Source of the DNA: Bacteroidales bacterium
Lineage (GTDB): Bacteria; Bacteroidota; Bacteroidia; Bacteroidales; P3
NCBI GenBank assembly: GCA_024681475.1
Contig: JAILAT010000036.1
Location: 1-52,799 of the forward strand
Length of the DNA stretch: 52,799 bases
Reading direction: 5' to 3'
Under the pieces are notes generated by a model. That model was given only the letters and a program-made list of their open reading frames with translations. It did not search any database and had not been told where the DNA came from. Made by a program: the position numbers and the translations under genes. Shown in pieces: positions 15,034 to 23,748 of the stretch. How positions within the stretch are numbered: position 1 is the stretch's first letter; the number at the start of each line of letters is the position of its first letter.

Positions 15034-16380
15034 ATGAATATCATAATTGCTGGAGACGGTGAGGTTGGCTTCTATTTGGCCAAGTCACTCACGCAGTTGG
15101 ATTTTAACATTACGGTGGTAGACCCCCACAGCGAGCTGCTCAAGCGTCTGGAGAAAGAGACTGACTTGAGGACCATTGTGGGCAACTCGACGTCGCCTCA
15201 GGTGCTCAACGATGCCAATGTGGGCGACTGCGACCTTTTTCTGGCAGTGCTTCACGACGAGTCTATTAATCTGGTTACGTGTATGTTGGCACGTCAGCTG
15301 AAGGCCAAGAAGACGGTAGCACGCATCACCAACTCTGAGCTGCTGGAGCCTGGCTATCGCGAAATGTTCCGCAGCTTGGGCGTCGACGAGATGGTATGCC
15401 CCGAACGTATCGCCGCCACAGAAATCACCAACCTGCTGAATCATAACATTGCCACCGAATTCTTTAACTTCAGTGGCGGACTGTTGTCGATGTACCTCAT
15501 CAGATTGCAGGAGTCGTCGCCGGTGAACAACAAGTCGGTGAAGGAACTCTCCCAGATCTATTCCGACTTGCAGGTCCGTATCGTGGCTATCCTGCACCAC
15601 GGCGAGACTGTCATTCCCCATGCCGACACAGTGTTCCACGCCGGCGACATGGCCTACATCATCAGCAAGGAGAACCAGATGGAGAGCGTGAAGAAGCTCG
15701 CTGGCGGCATCGATTTCGACATCCACAACGTGATGATTGCCGGCGGTGGCCGCATTGGCCGCTACGCAGCGCACAATCTGGAGAAAAAAATGTCGATCAC
15801 CCTCATCGAGAACGACCGTGCCCGTTGCGAGGACCTGGTGGAAATTTTGGGAGGCGGCACGCTGGTAATCAATGGCGATGCTACGGATATCGACCTGCTG
15901 CTGGACGAGGGACTGACGCGCAACGATGCCTTCATCGCTGTCACCGACTCGTCGGAGACCAACGTGCTCACCTGTTTGCACGCTCGTCGCTATGGTGTGA
16001 AGAAAACTATCGCGCTTGTCGAGAATACTGGATTTATCAATATCTCGCAAGACATCGGAATAGATACCATTATCAACAAGAAACTTATCACGGCCAGCTA
16101 TATTGCGCGTTTCATCGTGCAGGGCAACGCCGTGTCGAGCAAATGGCTCAGCGGCACCAACGCCGAGCTCATCGAGTTCGTGGTAGGCCCTCATGCCAAG
16201 GCAACGAAAGTGCCTATCAAGAGCTTGAATTTGAGTGACTATGATGCCACAATCGGTGGCATTATCCGTGGCCGCGAGACCATCCTTCCCACACGCGACA
16301 CACAGTTGCAGGAGAAGGACAAAGTGGTGGTCTTTGCGCTGCCCAACGGCATGTCGAAGGTTGCCAAGTTGTTCAAATGA
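15034..16380 (+). CDS. trkA: Trk potassium uptake regulatory subunit TrkA
   Basis: A 448-residue cytoplasmic protein with two tandem RCK units. The first Rossmann fold starts 'MNIIIAGDGEVGFYLAKSL' with the NAD(H)-binding GxGxxG; the second starts near residue 230 with 'NVMIAGGGRIGRYAAHNLE'. Each fold is followed by a TrkA-C domain. TrkA gates TrkH channels in response to bound nucleotides. The ATG at 15034 is preferred to an in-frame ATG at 14998 because it begins exactly at the first beta strand. It is 16 bases after the UpxY-like gene and 29 before the first trkH. Confidence 0.95.
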   Translation: MNIIIAGDGEVGFYLAKSLTQLDFNITVVDPHSELLKRLEKETDLRTIVGNSTSPQVLNDANVGDCDLFLAVLHDESINLVTCMLARQLKAKKTVARITNSELLEPGYREMFRSLGVDEMVCPERIAATEITNLLNHNIATEFFNFSGGLLSMYLIRLQESSPVNNKSVKELSQIYSDLQVRIVAILHHGETVIPHADTVFHAGDMAYIISKENQMESVKKLAGGIDFDIHNVMIAGGGRIGRYAAHNLEKKMSITLIENDRARCEDLVEILGGGTLVINGDATDIDLLLDEGLTRNDAFIAVTDSSETNVLTCLHARRYGVKKTIALVENTGFINISQDIGIDTIINKKLITASYIARFIVQGNAVSSKWLSGTNAELIEFVVGPHAKATKVPIKSLNLSDYDATIGGIIRGRETILPTRDTQLQEKDKVVVFALPNGMSKVAKLFK

Positions 16381-16409
16381 TGAGAAAAGTTTGATAAACC
16401 GTTGTTCCA

Positions 16410-17909
16410 ATGATGCGCTACAGCTTCTCCAATATGGTCAGGATCGACTCATGGCGGTTCAACTTCAGGTTGATTGCCAGGTTGTTGGGTATGTTGCTCG
16501 TCATTTTGGCCCTCTCCATGGTGGTGCCTGTTCTGGTGTCGGTGGTCTATGCCGACGGCTCGCAGTTCGGCCTCATCCTGTCAGGCGTGCTGATTTTGGC
16601 GATGGGGTTGCTGCTGCGCAATTTCGTCGGTGTGGGTGCCACCTTTGAGTTGCACGACCGGGAGGGACTGTGGTATACGCTGATTATCTGGCTGGTAGTG
16701 CCCATCATGGGCGCTTTGCCCTATCTGTTCACCAGTTCGGTACATTCGTTTACGGATGCCGCCTTCGAGTCGTTCTCGGGATTCACAACGACGGGGTCGT
16801 CCATCATGACGGGCCTGGACGATGCGCCGAAGGGCCTTTTGGTCTGGCGTAGCACCTCCCAATGGGTTGGAGGTCTGGGTCTTATCCTTTTTGTCGTCGC
16901 TATCCTGCGTCGTCTGAATGCTGGCGCCGCCAAACTCTACGAGTCTGAGTTTTCGGGCACACTGCAGCGCCGCCTGCATCCCCATATGTCGCGCAACGTG
17001 CAGTATATGTGGCGAGTATATATCCTGTTGACGTTGGCTATGTTCATCCTGCTCCTGCTGGGCGGCAACGGCTTTGTCGACTCTTTCTGTCTGGCACTGA
17101 GCACGGTGTCGACGGGCGGATTCATGACCCATATGAGCGGTCTGGCAGGGCTGTCGAGCTATTCAATAGGGGTGGTCACCGTTTTCATGTTCCTGGCAGG
17201 TGTGAACCTTGCCGTGCTGTTCAATCTCTTCTTGGGACATTTCCGCCGTGTGCGCAAAGATGACGAGTTCCGGAGCTACGGTGTGGCCTTCCTCATTGCT
17301 GTGGCGATATGTTCCCTGGCGTTCATTGTCTCCGGCGTCAGCGTGGGACAGTCGCTGAAGTTCTCGGTGTTCCATATAGCCTCGACGGCTTCAACGTGTG
17401 GCTTTTACACCAATCCGCCGGCCGTATGGCCCACGGTGGTGTCGGTGGTGACCATCGTCATCCTGTTTGCCGGCGCTTCGGCCGGATCGACAGGCGGCGG
17501 CATCAAAATCAAGCGTCTGATGATTCTGACAAAGCACATACACAACTACTTTGTGGGGATGATCCACCCCCATGCGGTGATGTGTGTGAAAGTCGGAGGC
17601 GCGCGTGTTGAGGAGGAATACATCAGCCGTGTGTTCGCCTTCGTGTTCCTCTATGCTTTGTTCGTGATAATGGGTTCTTTTGTGTTGACAATGTGTGGCT
17701 TGGATATCCCCAATGCCTTCTGTATGGCTTCGGCCAACATGAGCAATTTGGGACCGTCGCCCATTATCAACAACATGGGTGGTGCGCTGGATTATGTGGC
17801 GCTGCACCCTGTTGGCAAGTGGACCATGATAGTGCTGATGCTGGCTGGCAGACTTGAGATTTTTGCACTGGTGGCAGCATTGATGAGGGTGTATTGGAAA
17901 AGTAGATAA
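16410..17909 (+). CDS. trkH: TrkH-family potassium uptake protein, first copy
   Basis: A 499-residue polytopic membrane protein of the TrkH/TrkG/KtrB superfamily: four membrane-pore-membrane repeats forming a single K+ pathway. The four pore-loop glycine segments are seen in order: 'SGFTTTGSSIMTG', 'STVSTGGFMT', 'ASTASTCGFYT' and 'ANMSNLGPSP'. It starts with two adjacent ATG codons (16410 and 16413). The gene lies between trkA (29 bases) and a second, clearly different trkH (23 bases), so both channels may share one TrkA. The N-terminal cytoplasmic segment is basic (VRIDSWRFNFR). Confidence 0.93.
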   Translation: MMRYSFSNMVRIDSWRFNFRLIARLLGMLLVILALSMVVPVLVSVVYADGSQFGLILSGVLILAMGLLLRNFVGVGATFELHDREGLWYTLIIWLVVPIMGALPYLFTSSVHSFTDAAFESFSGFTTTGSSIMTGLDDAPKGLLVWRSTSQWVGGLGLILFVVAILRRLNAGAAKLYESEFSGTLQRRLHPHMSRNVQYMWRVYILLTLAMFILLLLGGNGFVDSFCLALSTVSTGGFMTHMSGLAGLSSYSIGVVTVFMFLAGVNLAVLFNLFLGHFRRVRKDDEFRSYGVAFLIAVAICSLAFIVSGVSVGQSLKFSVFHIASTASTCGFYTNPPAVWPTVVSVVTIVILFAGASAGSTGGGIKIKRLMILTKHIHNYFVGMIHPHAVMCVKVGGARVEEEYISRVFAFVFLYALFVIMGSFVLTMCGLDIPNAFCMASANMSNLGPSPIINNMGGALDYVALHPVGKWTMIVLMLAGRLEIFALVAALMRVYWKSR

Positions 17910-17932
17910 CAGAATATAAGACTGAGAATAAT

Positions 17933-19384
17933 ATGGAGTGGCGAGTAGCGTTTCGGTCGTTGGGAATACCGCTGATGGGAGAAGGCGCAGCTATGGCGAT
18001 ATGCCTGGCCCCTGCGCTGTACTATCACGACGGTACAGCCGGTGTTATCGCTCTCGCTGCGCTAGCTACGTTTTTAGTAGGACTGGCGTTTATGCTGCTG
18101 ATACCCAGGGGCTCGACGCAGCGTGACAACCGTGTGAGCTACGTGACCGTAACCCTGATGTGGTTGGCTTTGGTACTCTTCGGCACACTGCCGTTCCTGG
18201 CCACGCGTTCGGTCAACTCGTTGACCGATGCTGTCTTCGAGTCGATGTCGGGTTTTACCTCGACAGGTGCCACCATCTTTTCGCAGGTGGAGACGTTGCC
18301 GCCATCGGTGCTGCTGTGGCGCAGCATGTCGAACTGGATTGGCGGTTTTGGCATCATCTTGCTGGTGTTGGCTGTGGTGCCGAGTCTGGGTATCAACAAG
18401 TTCAGTCTCTATACTGCCGAGTCGTCGGGTGCCGACAACACAGGCAAGACCACCTACCACACGGGCAGTATGGTGCGCCGCACCTTGGCGGTCTATGTGA
18501 TTCTGACTGTCTGCTTTATTGTGGCGCTATGGATAGCGGGTATGACGCTCTGGGAGGCTGTCAATCTGACGTTTGCCAATATTTCCACTGGTGGTTTCTC
18601 CATCTATGGCGACAGCATCTCGCGCTTTACGACTTTGCAACAGTTTATCCTCGCCACCGCCATGTTTATTGGGGGCATCAACTTCGCTTTGCTGTTCAAT
18701 TTGCTCACTTTCCGCTGGAAAGAGCTGAGTCACAAGTTGGACCAGTTCGGTTTCTATGTTATGCTGCTAGTTCTGTCGGTATCCTTCACAGTCTTGGCTT
18801 TGCGTCTGCATGAAGGTTACAATTGGAGCGATGCAGTGCGCTATGGTGTCGTACAGACTGTCAGTGTGCTGACGACGACAGGCTCCGTGGTGGCCGACAC
18901 CAATCTGTGGTGGACCCCCATTGTCTTCCTTTTCCTGGTGCTGTGCACCTGTGGCGGTATGGCTGGCTCCACTACGGGTGGCGTCAAGGTCATGCGTGTG
19001 CTTATCCTCTTCCGCAATGTGAATAACATATTGAGCAACAGGCTGCATCCTAATGCCGTCAACCCGGTGAGACTCAACGGAAAACCGGTGTCGCAAGACA
19101 TCATTACCAACGTGATGGTCATATCGCTGGTCTATGCCATGACCATGGTAGCGGGACTGCTGATGCTGATGACTGTGGGTGTAGGCAGCACCGAAGCTAT
19201 CGGTGCCGTTTTCGGCTGTATCACCAGCTATGGACCTGGCCTGGGCGATTGTGGCGGCTTTGGCAGCTACACGGCTTTCCCCATGGTGGGCAAATGGATA
19301 TGCACGGCACTCATGCTGCTGGGGCGACTGGAATGCATCACCGTCTTTATCCTCTTCATCCCGGGCTTCTGGCGGCGGCGCTGA
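17933..19384 (+). CDS. trkH: TrkH-family potassium uptake protein, second copy
   Basis: A 483-residue second TrkH paralogue. Its four filter segments differ from the first copy: 'SGFTSTGATIF', 'ANISTGGFSIYG', 'VSVLTTTGSVV' and 'GCITSYGPGLGD'. The third pore loop (TTTGS against STCGF in copy one) is the most divergent. Two membrane-spanning transporters in tandem with one TrkA suggest either heteromeric or alternative pairing, or different affinities; sequence alone cannot decide. It is the last gene of the operon: a new promoter box follows at 19435. Confidence 0.93.
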   Translation: MEWRVAFRSLGIPLMGEGAAMAICLAPALYYHDGTAGVIALAALATFLVGLAFMLLIPRGSTQRDNRVSYVTVTLMWLALVLFGTLPFLATRSVNSLTDAVFESMSGFTSTGATIFSQVETLPPSVLLWRSMSNWIGGFGIILLVLAVVPSLGINKFSLYTAESSGADNTGKTTYHTGSMVRRTLAVYVILTVCFIVALWIAGMTLWEAVNLTFANISTGGFSIYGDSISRFTTLQQFILATAMFIGGINFALLFNLLTFRWKELSHKLDQFGFYVMLLVLSVSFTVLALRLHEGYNWSDAVRYGVVQTVSVLTTTGSVVADTNLWWTPIVFLFLVLCTCGGMAGSTTGGVKVMRVLILFRNVNNILSNRLHPNAVNPVRLNGKPVSQDIITNVMVISLVYAMTMVAGLLMLMTVGVGSTEAIGAVFGCITSYGPGLGDCGGFGSYTAFPMVGKWICTALMLLGRLECITVFILFIPGFWRRR

Positions 19385-19434
19385 TGTGGGGCATTTTTTT
19401 TTATCAGGAGCATGTGGCTATCAAAAAAAATCAG

Positions 19435-19442
19435 TATTTTTG
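19435..19442 (+). promoter_or_regulatory. -7 promoter box for ftsE
   Basis: TATTTTTG followed by C, 16 bases before the ATG at 19458. This gives a very short leader and rules out the longer open frame that overlaps trkH. Confidence 0.65.
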
Positions 19443-19457
19443 CATAAAATATTAGAC

Positions 19458-20147
19458 ATGGAAGCAGAACAGATAATATCACTAAATGATTTGAAAATCA
19501 GATATCAAGAAGGCGTTGTGTTGAGCGATGTCAACTTCACTATGTACCGTGGAGAGTTCGTTTACCTCATTGGAAAGAGCGGTGCCGGCAAGACTTCGCT
19601 ATTGCGTACTCTCTATGCCGACAGCAAATTCTATGCTGGCAGCGCCGTGGTGTGCGGCTATAACTTGGCCACCATCAAACGCAGCCAGATTCCTATGCTG
19701 CGACGCAAAATTGGTATCGTTTTCCAGAATTTCCGACTGCTGACCGACCGCAATGTCTACGACAATCTCGCTTTCGTGCTCCGCGCCACGGGGTGGAAGA
19801 AGAGGAAAGAGATAGACGAGCGCATCATGCAGACGCTGGAGTCGGTCGGCGTGGCCGACAAGGCTTATTTCCAGACCTATAAGCTCTCCGAAGGCGAGCG
19901 TCAGCGTGTCGGCATCGCCCGCGCGCTGGTCAACACACCTGACTTGATTGTCGCCGACGAGCCAACTGGTAATCTGGACCCCATCACCTCCAGCGAAATC
20001 ATGCAGCTGCTCACCGAAATCAATCGCGAGTCGGGAGTGTCGATGCTTATTTCGACGCACGATTTCATGATGATAGACAAGTTCCCCGCCCGCGTCGTGG
20101 TATGCGAGAAAGGCACGCTTGTCGACCCACAGGCCGAGGAGGCATGA
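19458..20147 (+). CDS. ftsE: FtsE-like cell-division ABC ATPase
   Basis: A 229-residue ABC ATPase. Walker A is 'GKSGAGKT' (39-46). The Q-loop block 'IGIVFQNFRLLTDRNVYDNL' is nearly diagnostic of FtsE. Walker B with D-loop is 'LIVADEPTGNLD', and the switch His lies in 'LISTHDFMMID'. FtsE works with the membrane protein FtsX to activate peptidoglycan hydrolases at the septum. The ABC signature reads LSEGE (143-147) rather than the usual LSGGE/LSGGQ, which is unusual. No ftsX lies next to it; in Bacteroidetes the two are often unlinked. The start is set by the promoter box; an in-frame extension upstream overlaps trkH and lacks family similarity. Confidence 0.85.
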   Translation: MEAEQIISLNDLKIRYQEGVVLSDVNFTMYRGEFVYLIGKSGAGKTSLLRTLYADSKFYAGSAVVCGYNLATIKRSQIPMLRRKIGIVFQNFRLLTDRNVYDNLAFVLRATGWKKRKEIDERIMQTLESVGVADKAYFQTYKLSEGERQRVGIARALVNTPDLIVADEPTGNLDPITSSEIMQLLTEINRESGVSMLISTHDFMMIDKFPARVVVCEKGTLVDPQAEEA

Positions 20148-20224
20148 CGCCCGGCGGACAATAAATAAATGTGACAACACAATAAAACCGATACATCGCC
20201 GTTATCCTTCAAAATATTACCACC

Positions 20225-21148
20225 ATGAAAAGACTGATATGGTTACTCATCATTGCGCTGGTGCTGCCCATGGGGGCTGTAGCACAAAGCCAGAAAAAAG
20301 GCAACCGTGAGGTGAGCCCCTTCATTGAGGGCAAACAGAAGGTGCGCAAAGCCGACTACGACAGCATCTGGAAATACACCACTTTCGATGCAAAGAAGAT
20401 TTATTTCTCTGAATTCGATTATTCTACAATACCTTTGGTGACCGAATACCGTCACCCCGAATGGGGCTGTTTCACGCCTGTGATGAATTATCTCACCACG
20501 GTGACGCGTTCGCCGATGAAGATGTGCGCCCTCTACGCCATCAACCCCAAGATCACCGACGAGCAGCAACGCGATCAGCTCATTGCCGAAGCACGCCAAG
20601 AGGCGCTCGAGTCGTTGCAGTCCTTTCAGGCCTGGACTACCAAGAAGGAGATGAGAAACAAAATACAAATCTCTGTGGCTCAGGTGGACTACCGCTATTT
20701 CCAAGGCTCTGAATATTTCACCAAGGAGCAGCCCGACGATGCCATCATCCATGTGGGCATGTTGCTCTATTTCGGCACCAAGAAGGTGAATATGTTCCCC
20801 AGCGCCGCCGAGGGTGCGCGCACCTTCGAGGCTGTGAAGTTCTTCCCCAACGATGCCACGGTGGTGGAATCCTATGAGCCTGTGATGGACAGCCTGGCCA
20901 ACTATCTGATTGCGAACGACCGTCTCGAGGTGCTGCTGCGCGGCTATTCCGATAACACGGGCACCGATGCCTACAATCTTGGTCTTTCGCGTCAGCGTTG
21001 TGTTGAGGTCAAGAAGAAGCTGATAGCCCGTGGCGTTCGCGACTACCGCATCGAGATAGAGGCCAAGGGCTCCGACGACCCGATTGGTGACAACAACACC
21101 TATGAAGGCCGCATTGCCAACAATCGCGTGACCATCACGCTGCAATAA
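20225..21148 (+). CDS. OmpA-family outer membrane protein
   Basis: A 307-residue secreted protein with a signal peptide (MKRLIWLLIIALVLPMGAVA/Q). The first ~190 mature residues have no recognised domain. The last ~110 residues form an OmpA-like peptidoglycan-binding domain: 'LEVLLRGYSDNTGTDAYNLGLSRQRCVEVKKKL' followed by 'EAKGSDDP ... RIANNRVTITL', with the conserved Asp and Arg that clasp diaminopimelate. It would tether the outer membrane to the cell wall. It follows ftsE after 77 bases and may be co-transcribed with it, a sensible pairing for envelope constriction. Confidence 0.82.
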   Translation: MKRLIWLLIIALVLPMGAVAQSQKKGNREVSPFIEGKQKVRKADYDSIWKYTTFDAKKIYFSEFDYSTIPLVTEYRHPEWGCFTPVMNYLTTVTRSPMKMCALYAINPKITDEQQRDQLIAEARQEALESLQSFQAWTTKKEMRNKIQISVAQVDYRYFQGSEYFTKEQPDDAIIHVGMLLYFGTKKVNMFPSAAEGARTFEAVKFFPNDATVVESYEPVMDSLANYLIANDRLEVLLRGYSDNTGTDAYNLGLSRQRCVEVKKKLIARGVRDYRIEIEAKGSDDPIGDNNTYEGRIANNRVTITLQ

Positions 21149-21171
21149 CGTCCAGCCGGACGGATTCTTTT
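21149..21171 (+). terminator. Weak hairpin after the OmpA-family gene
   Basis: A 5-bp stem CGTCC/GGACG with a 4-base loop, then GATTCTTTT. It starts immediately after the stop codon. It is too weak to be sure of termination. Confidence 0.3.
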
Positions 21172-21183
21172 GACGCCATCTGT

Positions 21184-22176
21184 TTGGCAAATCTATACTG
21201 TAATCCATTGACCAACAAGGAGACATATCGGGAAATATGCGAGAAAGAGGGGAGTGCAATACCCCTCTTTCAGCAGTATTGGTGGATGGAGACGGTGTGT
21301 CGTGGCAAGCAGTGGGATGTGCTGCTGGCGCGGCCGGATGGGACGGTTGTAGGAGCGCTGCCGTATCTGATTGGCAGCAAGTTAGGAATGCGCTACATCC
21401 TGCAGCCCGAGTTGACGCAGTATTCTGGTCCTGTCGTATTGGGCGCCTCGCAGCAGCTGGCGCCGAGCTATGCCCCGCCCGATGAGCATTTCCGCACAGT
21501 ATGCATCGAGTTGACCAAGCAGTTGGAAGCGTTGGGATTGGCCTACTATTGCCAGCATTTCGCTCCCACCATTACCGACTGGCTACCTTTCCATTGGGCT
21601 GGCTATCACCAAACTACGCGCTACACATATCGGCTGCCCGACATCAGCGACCCCGACGCGCTCTTCTCCGCATTCCACAGCAACCGTAGAAAGAGGATAC
21701 GGCGTTTCGAAGACTCGTTGAAGGCTCACTTCGATATGTCGCCCGATGATTTTGCCCGCTTTCATGTCGCCTATTGGCGAGCCAAAGGCAAGAGCGACCT
21801 GCTCGGCGAGGAGTACATCGCACATGTCTGCCGTCAGGTGTTGGAGCGGGAGCAAGGGGTGATAGGCTATCTTACCGATGCCGAAGGCAAAGTGGTGATG
21901 GCCCGTTTTGTGGCCTATGATGAACGTTGTGCCTACAGTCTGATGTCGGCCTACGATGTTGAACGACACCAGAATGGCCATTCCGAGTTGCTGATGTGGC
22001 ACTTGTTGCAATGGCTGTCAGGACGAACACACAGCTATGACTTCGAGGGGAGTATGGATGCTGGAATCGGCCATTTCTACGAAGGCTTCGGTGCCCAGAT
22101 GGTACCGTTCTTTCAGGTGGAAAAATGCAACAGCGCGCTCTTCCGTTTGCTGCTGAAACTGAAAAACAAAAGCTGA
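21184..22176 (+). CDS. FemAB/GNAT-like acyltransferase
   Basis: A 330-residue cytoplasmic protein. The C-terminal half has the FemAB/GNAT_6 fold pattern: 'FHSNRRKRIRRFEDSL' (nucleotide-binding helix region), 'VVMARFVAYDERCAYSLMSAYD', and 'YDFEGSMDAGIGHFYEGFGAQ', the last being typical of proteins annotated as GNAT or FemAB-related in Bacteroidetes. FemAB proteins add amino acids from tRNA to peptidoglycan or lipids; others acylate sugars. The start is uncertain. No ATG precedes the conserved region, so TTG at 21184 (or TTG at 21208) is the best candidate. The stop overlaps the next start (TGATG), so the methyltransferase is translationally coupled. Confidence 0.75.
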   Translation: MANLYCNPLTNKETYREICEKEGSAIPLFQQYWWMETVCRGKQWDVLLARPDGTVVGALPYLIGSKLGMRYILQPELTQYSGPVVLGASQQLAPSYAPPDEHFRTVCIELTKQLEALGLAYYCQHFAPTITDWLPFHWAGYHQTTRYTYRLPDISDPDALFSAFHSNRRKRIRRFEDSLKAHFDMSPDDFARFHVAYWRAKGKSDLLGEEYIAHVCRQVLEREQGVIGYLTDAEGKVVMARFVAYDERCAYSLMSAYDVERHQNGHSELLMWHLLQWLSGRTHSYDFEGSMDAGIGHFYEGFGAQMVPFFQVEKCNSALFRLLLKLKNKS

Positions 22177-23252
22177 TGGGTACCACGGATAATACATATC
22201 ATCAACCCTCCTCGCTGCTGGTGCGGAAGCATCTGGCAGAAGATGTCCGTGAGCTGAAGACCAGTTCGTTGGGGATGAGCGACTACAGCATAAAAGCTTA
22301 TGAGAGGGTTGCTGTGGCCGTGGAATATTATCTGGATATATACGCCCAGAGTCTGGAACTGGCTGCTGAGCTCAGCGGCGTGAAAATCAGTGATATGACG
22401 GTGGTGGACTATGGCGGTGGCCATGGTCTCTTTTCTGTCTACGCCAAGCGTATGGGGGCTGCCCGGGTGCTCTATGTCGATTACAACCCTGAAGCGGTGT
22501 CAGCAGCCGGCATGCTGGGCGACATCCTGGGCGGCGGCGCCGACGTGCAGATTACCGGCGATGCAAGGGACTTGCGTGAGTGGTGCCAGACGGAAGAGGT
22601 GACTCCACACGCAGTGGTGGGCATAGATGTGATAGAGCACATTTATGTGCTCGACGATTTCTTTTCGGCGATTCACTCCATCTCACGTCAGATAGCGATG
22701 GTATTTACCACAGCCTCAACGCCCTACAACCGCTTCGTGGTGAGACGGCTCCACAAGGCGATGGTGATTGACGAGCAAGGCGATGCTACCCATGCCGGTT
22801 TCCGCAATTTGCGCCGTCGCTATATCGCCAAGCAGCACCCCAATCTGTCGAAGAAAGATGTGGAGTATTGGACCCGAAACACAAGAGGCTTGACCTACAA
22901 AGATATAGACCTGGCGCTGGAACACCAGAATCCCAACTTGTTGCTGGACCTCTATAACACCTGCGACCCTGAGACAGGCAGTTGGACGGAGCGTATCCTG
23001 CCCATCAGCGACTATCGTCAGCTGTTGGCACCCTACAATTGGGAGCTGACGGTGTTGCCAGGACAATACAATGAGCATCGCAAGGGCCCCAAATTATGGG
23101 CAAGCTATCTGATTAACAGAATAATACGACGTGGCTTCATCATGAGTCCGCGCAGCCTGAAGGGGCGCCGCGCCTACAACAAGTCGCTGAAACTGGCGCC
23201 ATTCATCTATCTGGTTGTCAAGGCCCAGACGACGGACGACAAGAAAAAGTAA
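22176..23252 (+). CDS. Class I SAM-dependent methyltransferase
   Basis: A 358-residue protein. The SAM-binding motif I is 'MTVVDYGGGHGLFSVYAKRMG', motif II is the acidic 'VLYVDYNPEAV', and 'GDARDL' and 'VVGIDVIEHIYVLDDFF' follow as in the class I Rossmann fold. The C-terminal ~150 residues have no motif that identifies a substrate. The ATG at 22176 is chosen because it overlaps the stop of the preceding gene (TGATG); a frame opening at 22125 would overlap it by 52 bases. Coupling to the FemAB-like protein suggests both modify the same compound, perhaps a glycan or lipid, but that is inference. Confidence 0.82.
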   Translation: MGTTDNTYHQPSSLLVRKHLAEDVRELKTSSLGMSDYSIKAYERVAVAVEYYLDIYAQSLELAAELSGVKISDMTVVDYGGGHGLFSVYAKRMGAARVLYVDYNPEAVSAAGMLGDILGGGADVQITGDARDLREWCQTEEVTPHAVVGIDVIEHIYVLDDFFSAIHSISRQIAMVFTTASTPYNRFVVRRLHKAMVIDEQGDATHAGFRNLRRRYIAKQHPNLSKKDVEYWTRNTRGLTYKDIDLALEHQNPNLLLDLYNTCDPETGSWTERILPISDYRQLLAPYNWELTVLPGQYNEHRKGPKLWASYLINRIIRRGFIMSPRSLKGRRAYNKSLKLAPFIYLVVKAQTTDDKKK

Positions 23253-23263
23253 TCCATAGACCT

Positions 23264-23737
23264 ATGAATATCAAACTGTTGGTTGTCGGTAAGACAGACG
23301 AGAAATATTTGCATGAGGGCATCGCCGTCTACGAGAAGAGGCTGCAGCACTATGTGAATTTCGATCTCTGTGTCAATCCTGCCTTGCGAGATATGAAAGG
23401 TGCCACGCCTGCCGAGGTGAAACAGCGCGAAGCTGTGTTGATACTGAAACAGTTGGAGAAGGCCGACCGTGTTGTGTTGCTCGACGAGCACGGCAAGCAG
23501 CATACCTCGGTGGATTTTGCTCAATATCTTCAGAAACAGATGAATGCCGGTGTCCGCAACCTGGTGTTTGTGGTCGGCGGTGCTTTCGGTTTTGCTCCTG
23601 AGGTGTATGCTGCCGCCCACGACAAGATATCACTCTCATCCATGACCTTCAACCACCAGATGGTGCGGCTGTTCTTCGTGGAACAACTCTACCGGGGCTT
23701 CACAATCCTGAACCATGAGCCCTATCATAACGAGTAG
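23264..23737 (+). CDS. rlmH: 23S rRNA pseudouridine-1915 N3-methyltransferase RlmH
   Basis: A 157-residue SPOUT methyltransferase that modifies m3-pseudouridine 1915 in helix 69 of 23S rRNA on the assembled 70S ribosome. The knot motifs are plain: 'LLDEHGKQHTS', 'LVFVVGGAFGFAPEVY' and 'KISLSSMTFNHQMVRLFFVEQLYRGFTILNHEPYH'-type C-terminus (named here by its HQMVR and PYH residues). Full length. It follows the methyltransferase after 11 bases and ends 11 bases before the end of the convergent PHP gene. Confidence 0.96.
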   Translation: MNIKLLVVGKTDEKYLHEGIAVYEKRLQHYVNFDLCVNPALRDMKGATPAEVKQREAVLILKQLEKADRVVLLDEHGKQHTSVDFAQYLQKQMNAGVRNLVFVVGGAFGFAPEVYAAAHDKISLSSMTFNHQMVRLFFVEQLYRGFTILNHEPYHNE

Positions 23738-23748
23738 TATTTGCTGGT

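Noticed and set aside
14502..19384. Capsular polysaccharide locus suggested by the UpxY-like gene
   Set aside because: No glycosyltransferases, flippase or UpxZ follow; the downstream genes are trkA and two trkH.
19203..19457. An 85-codon N-terminal extension of ftsE
   Set aside because: It overlaps the end of trkH in another frame and crosses the promoter box at 19435.
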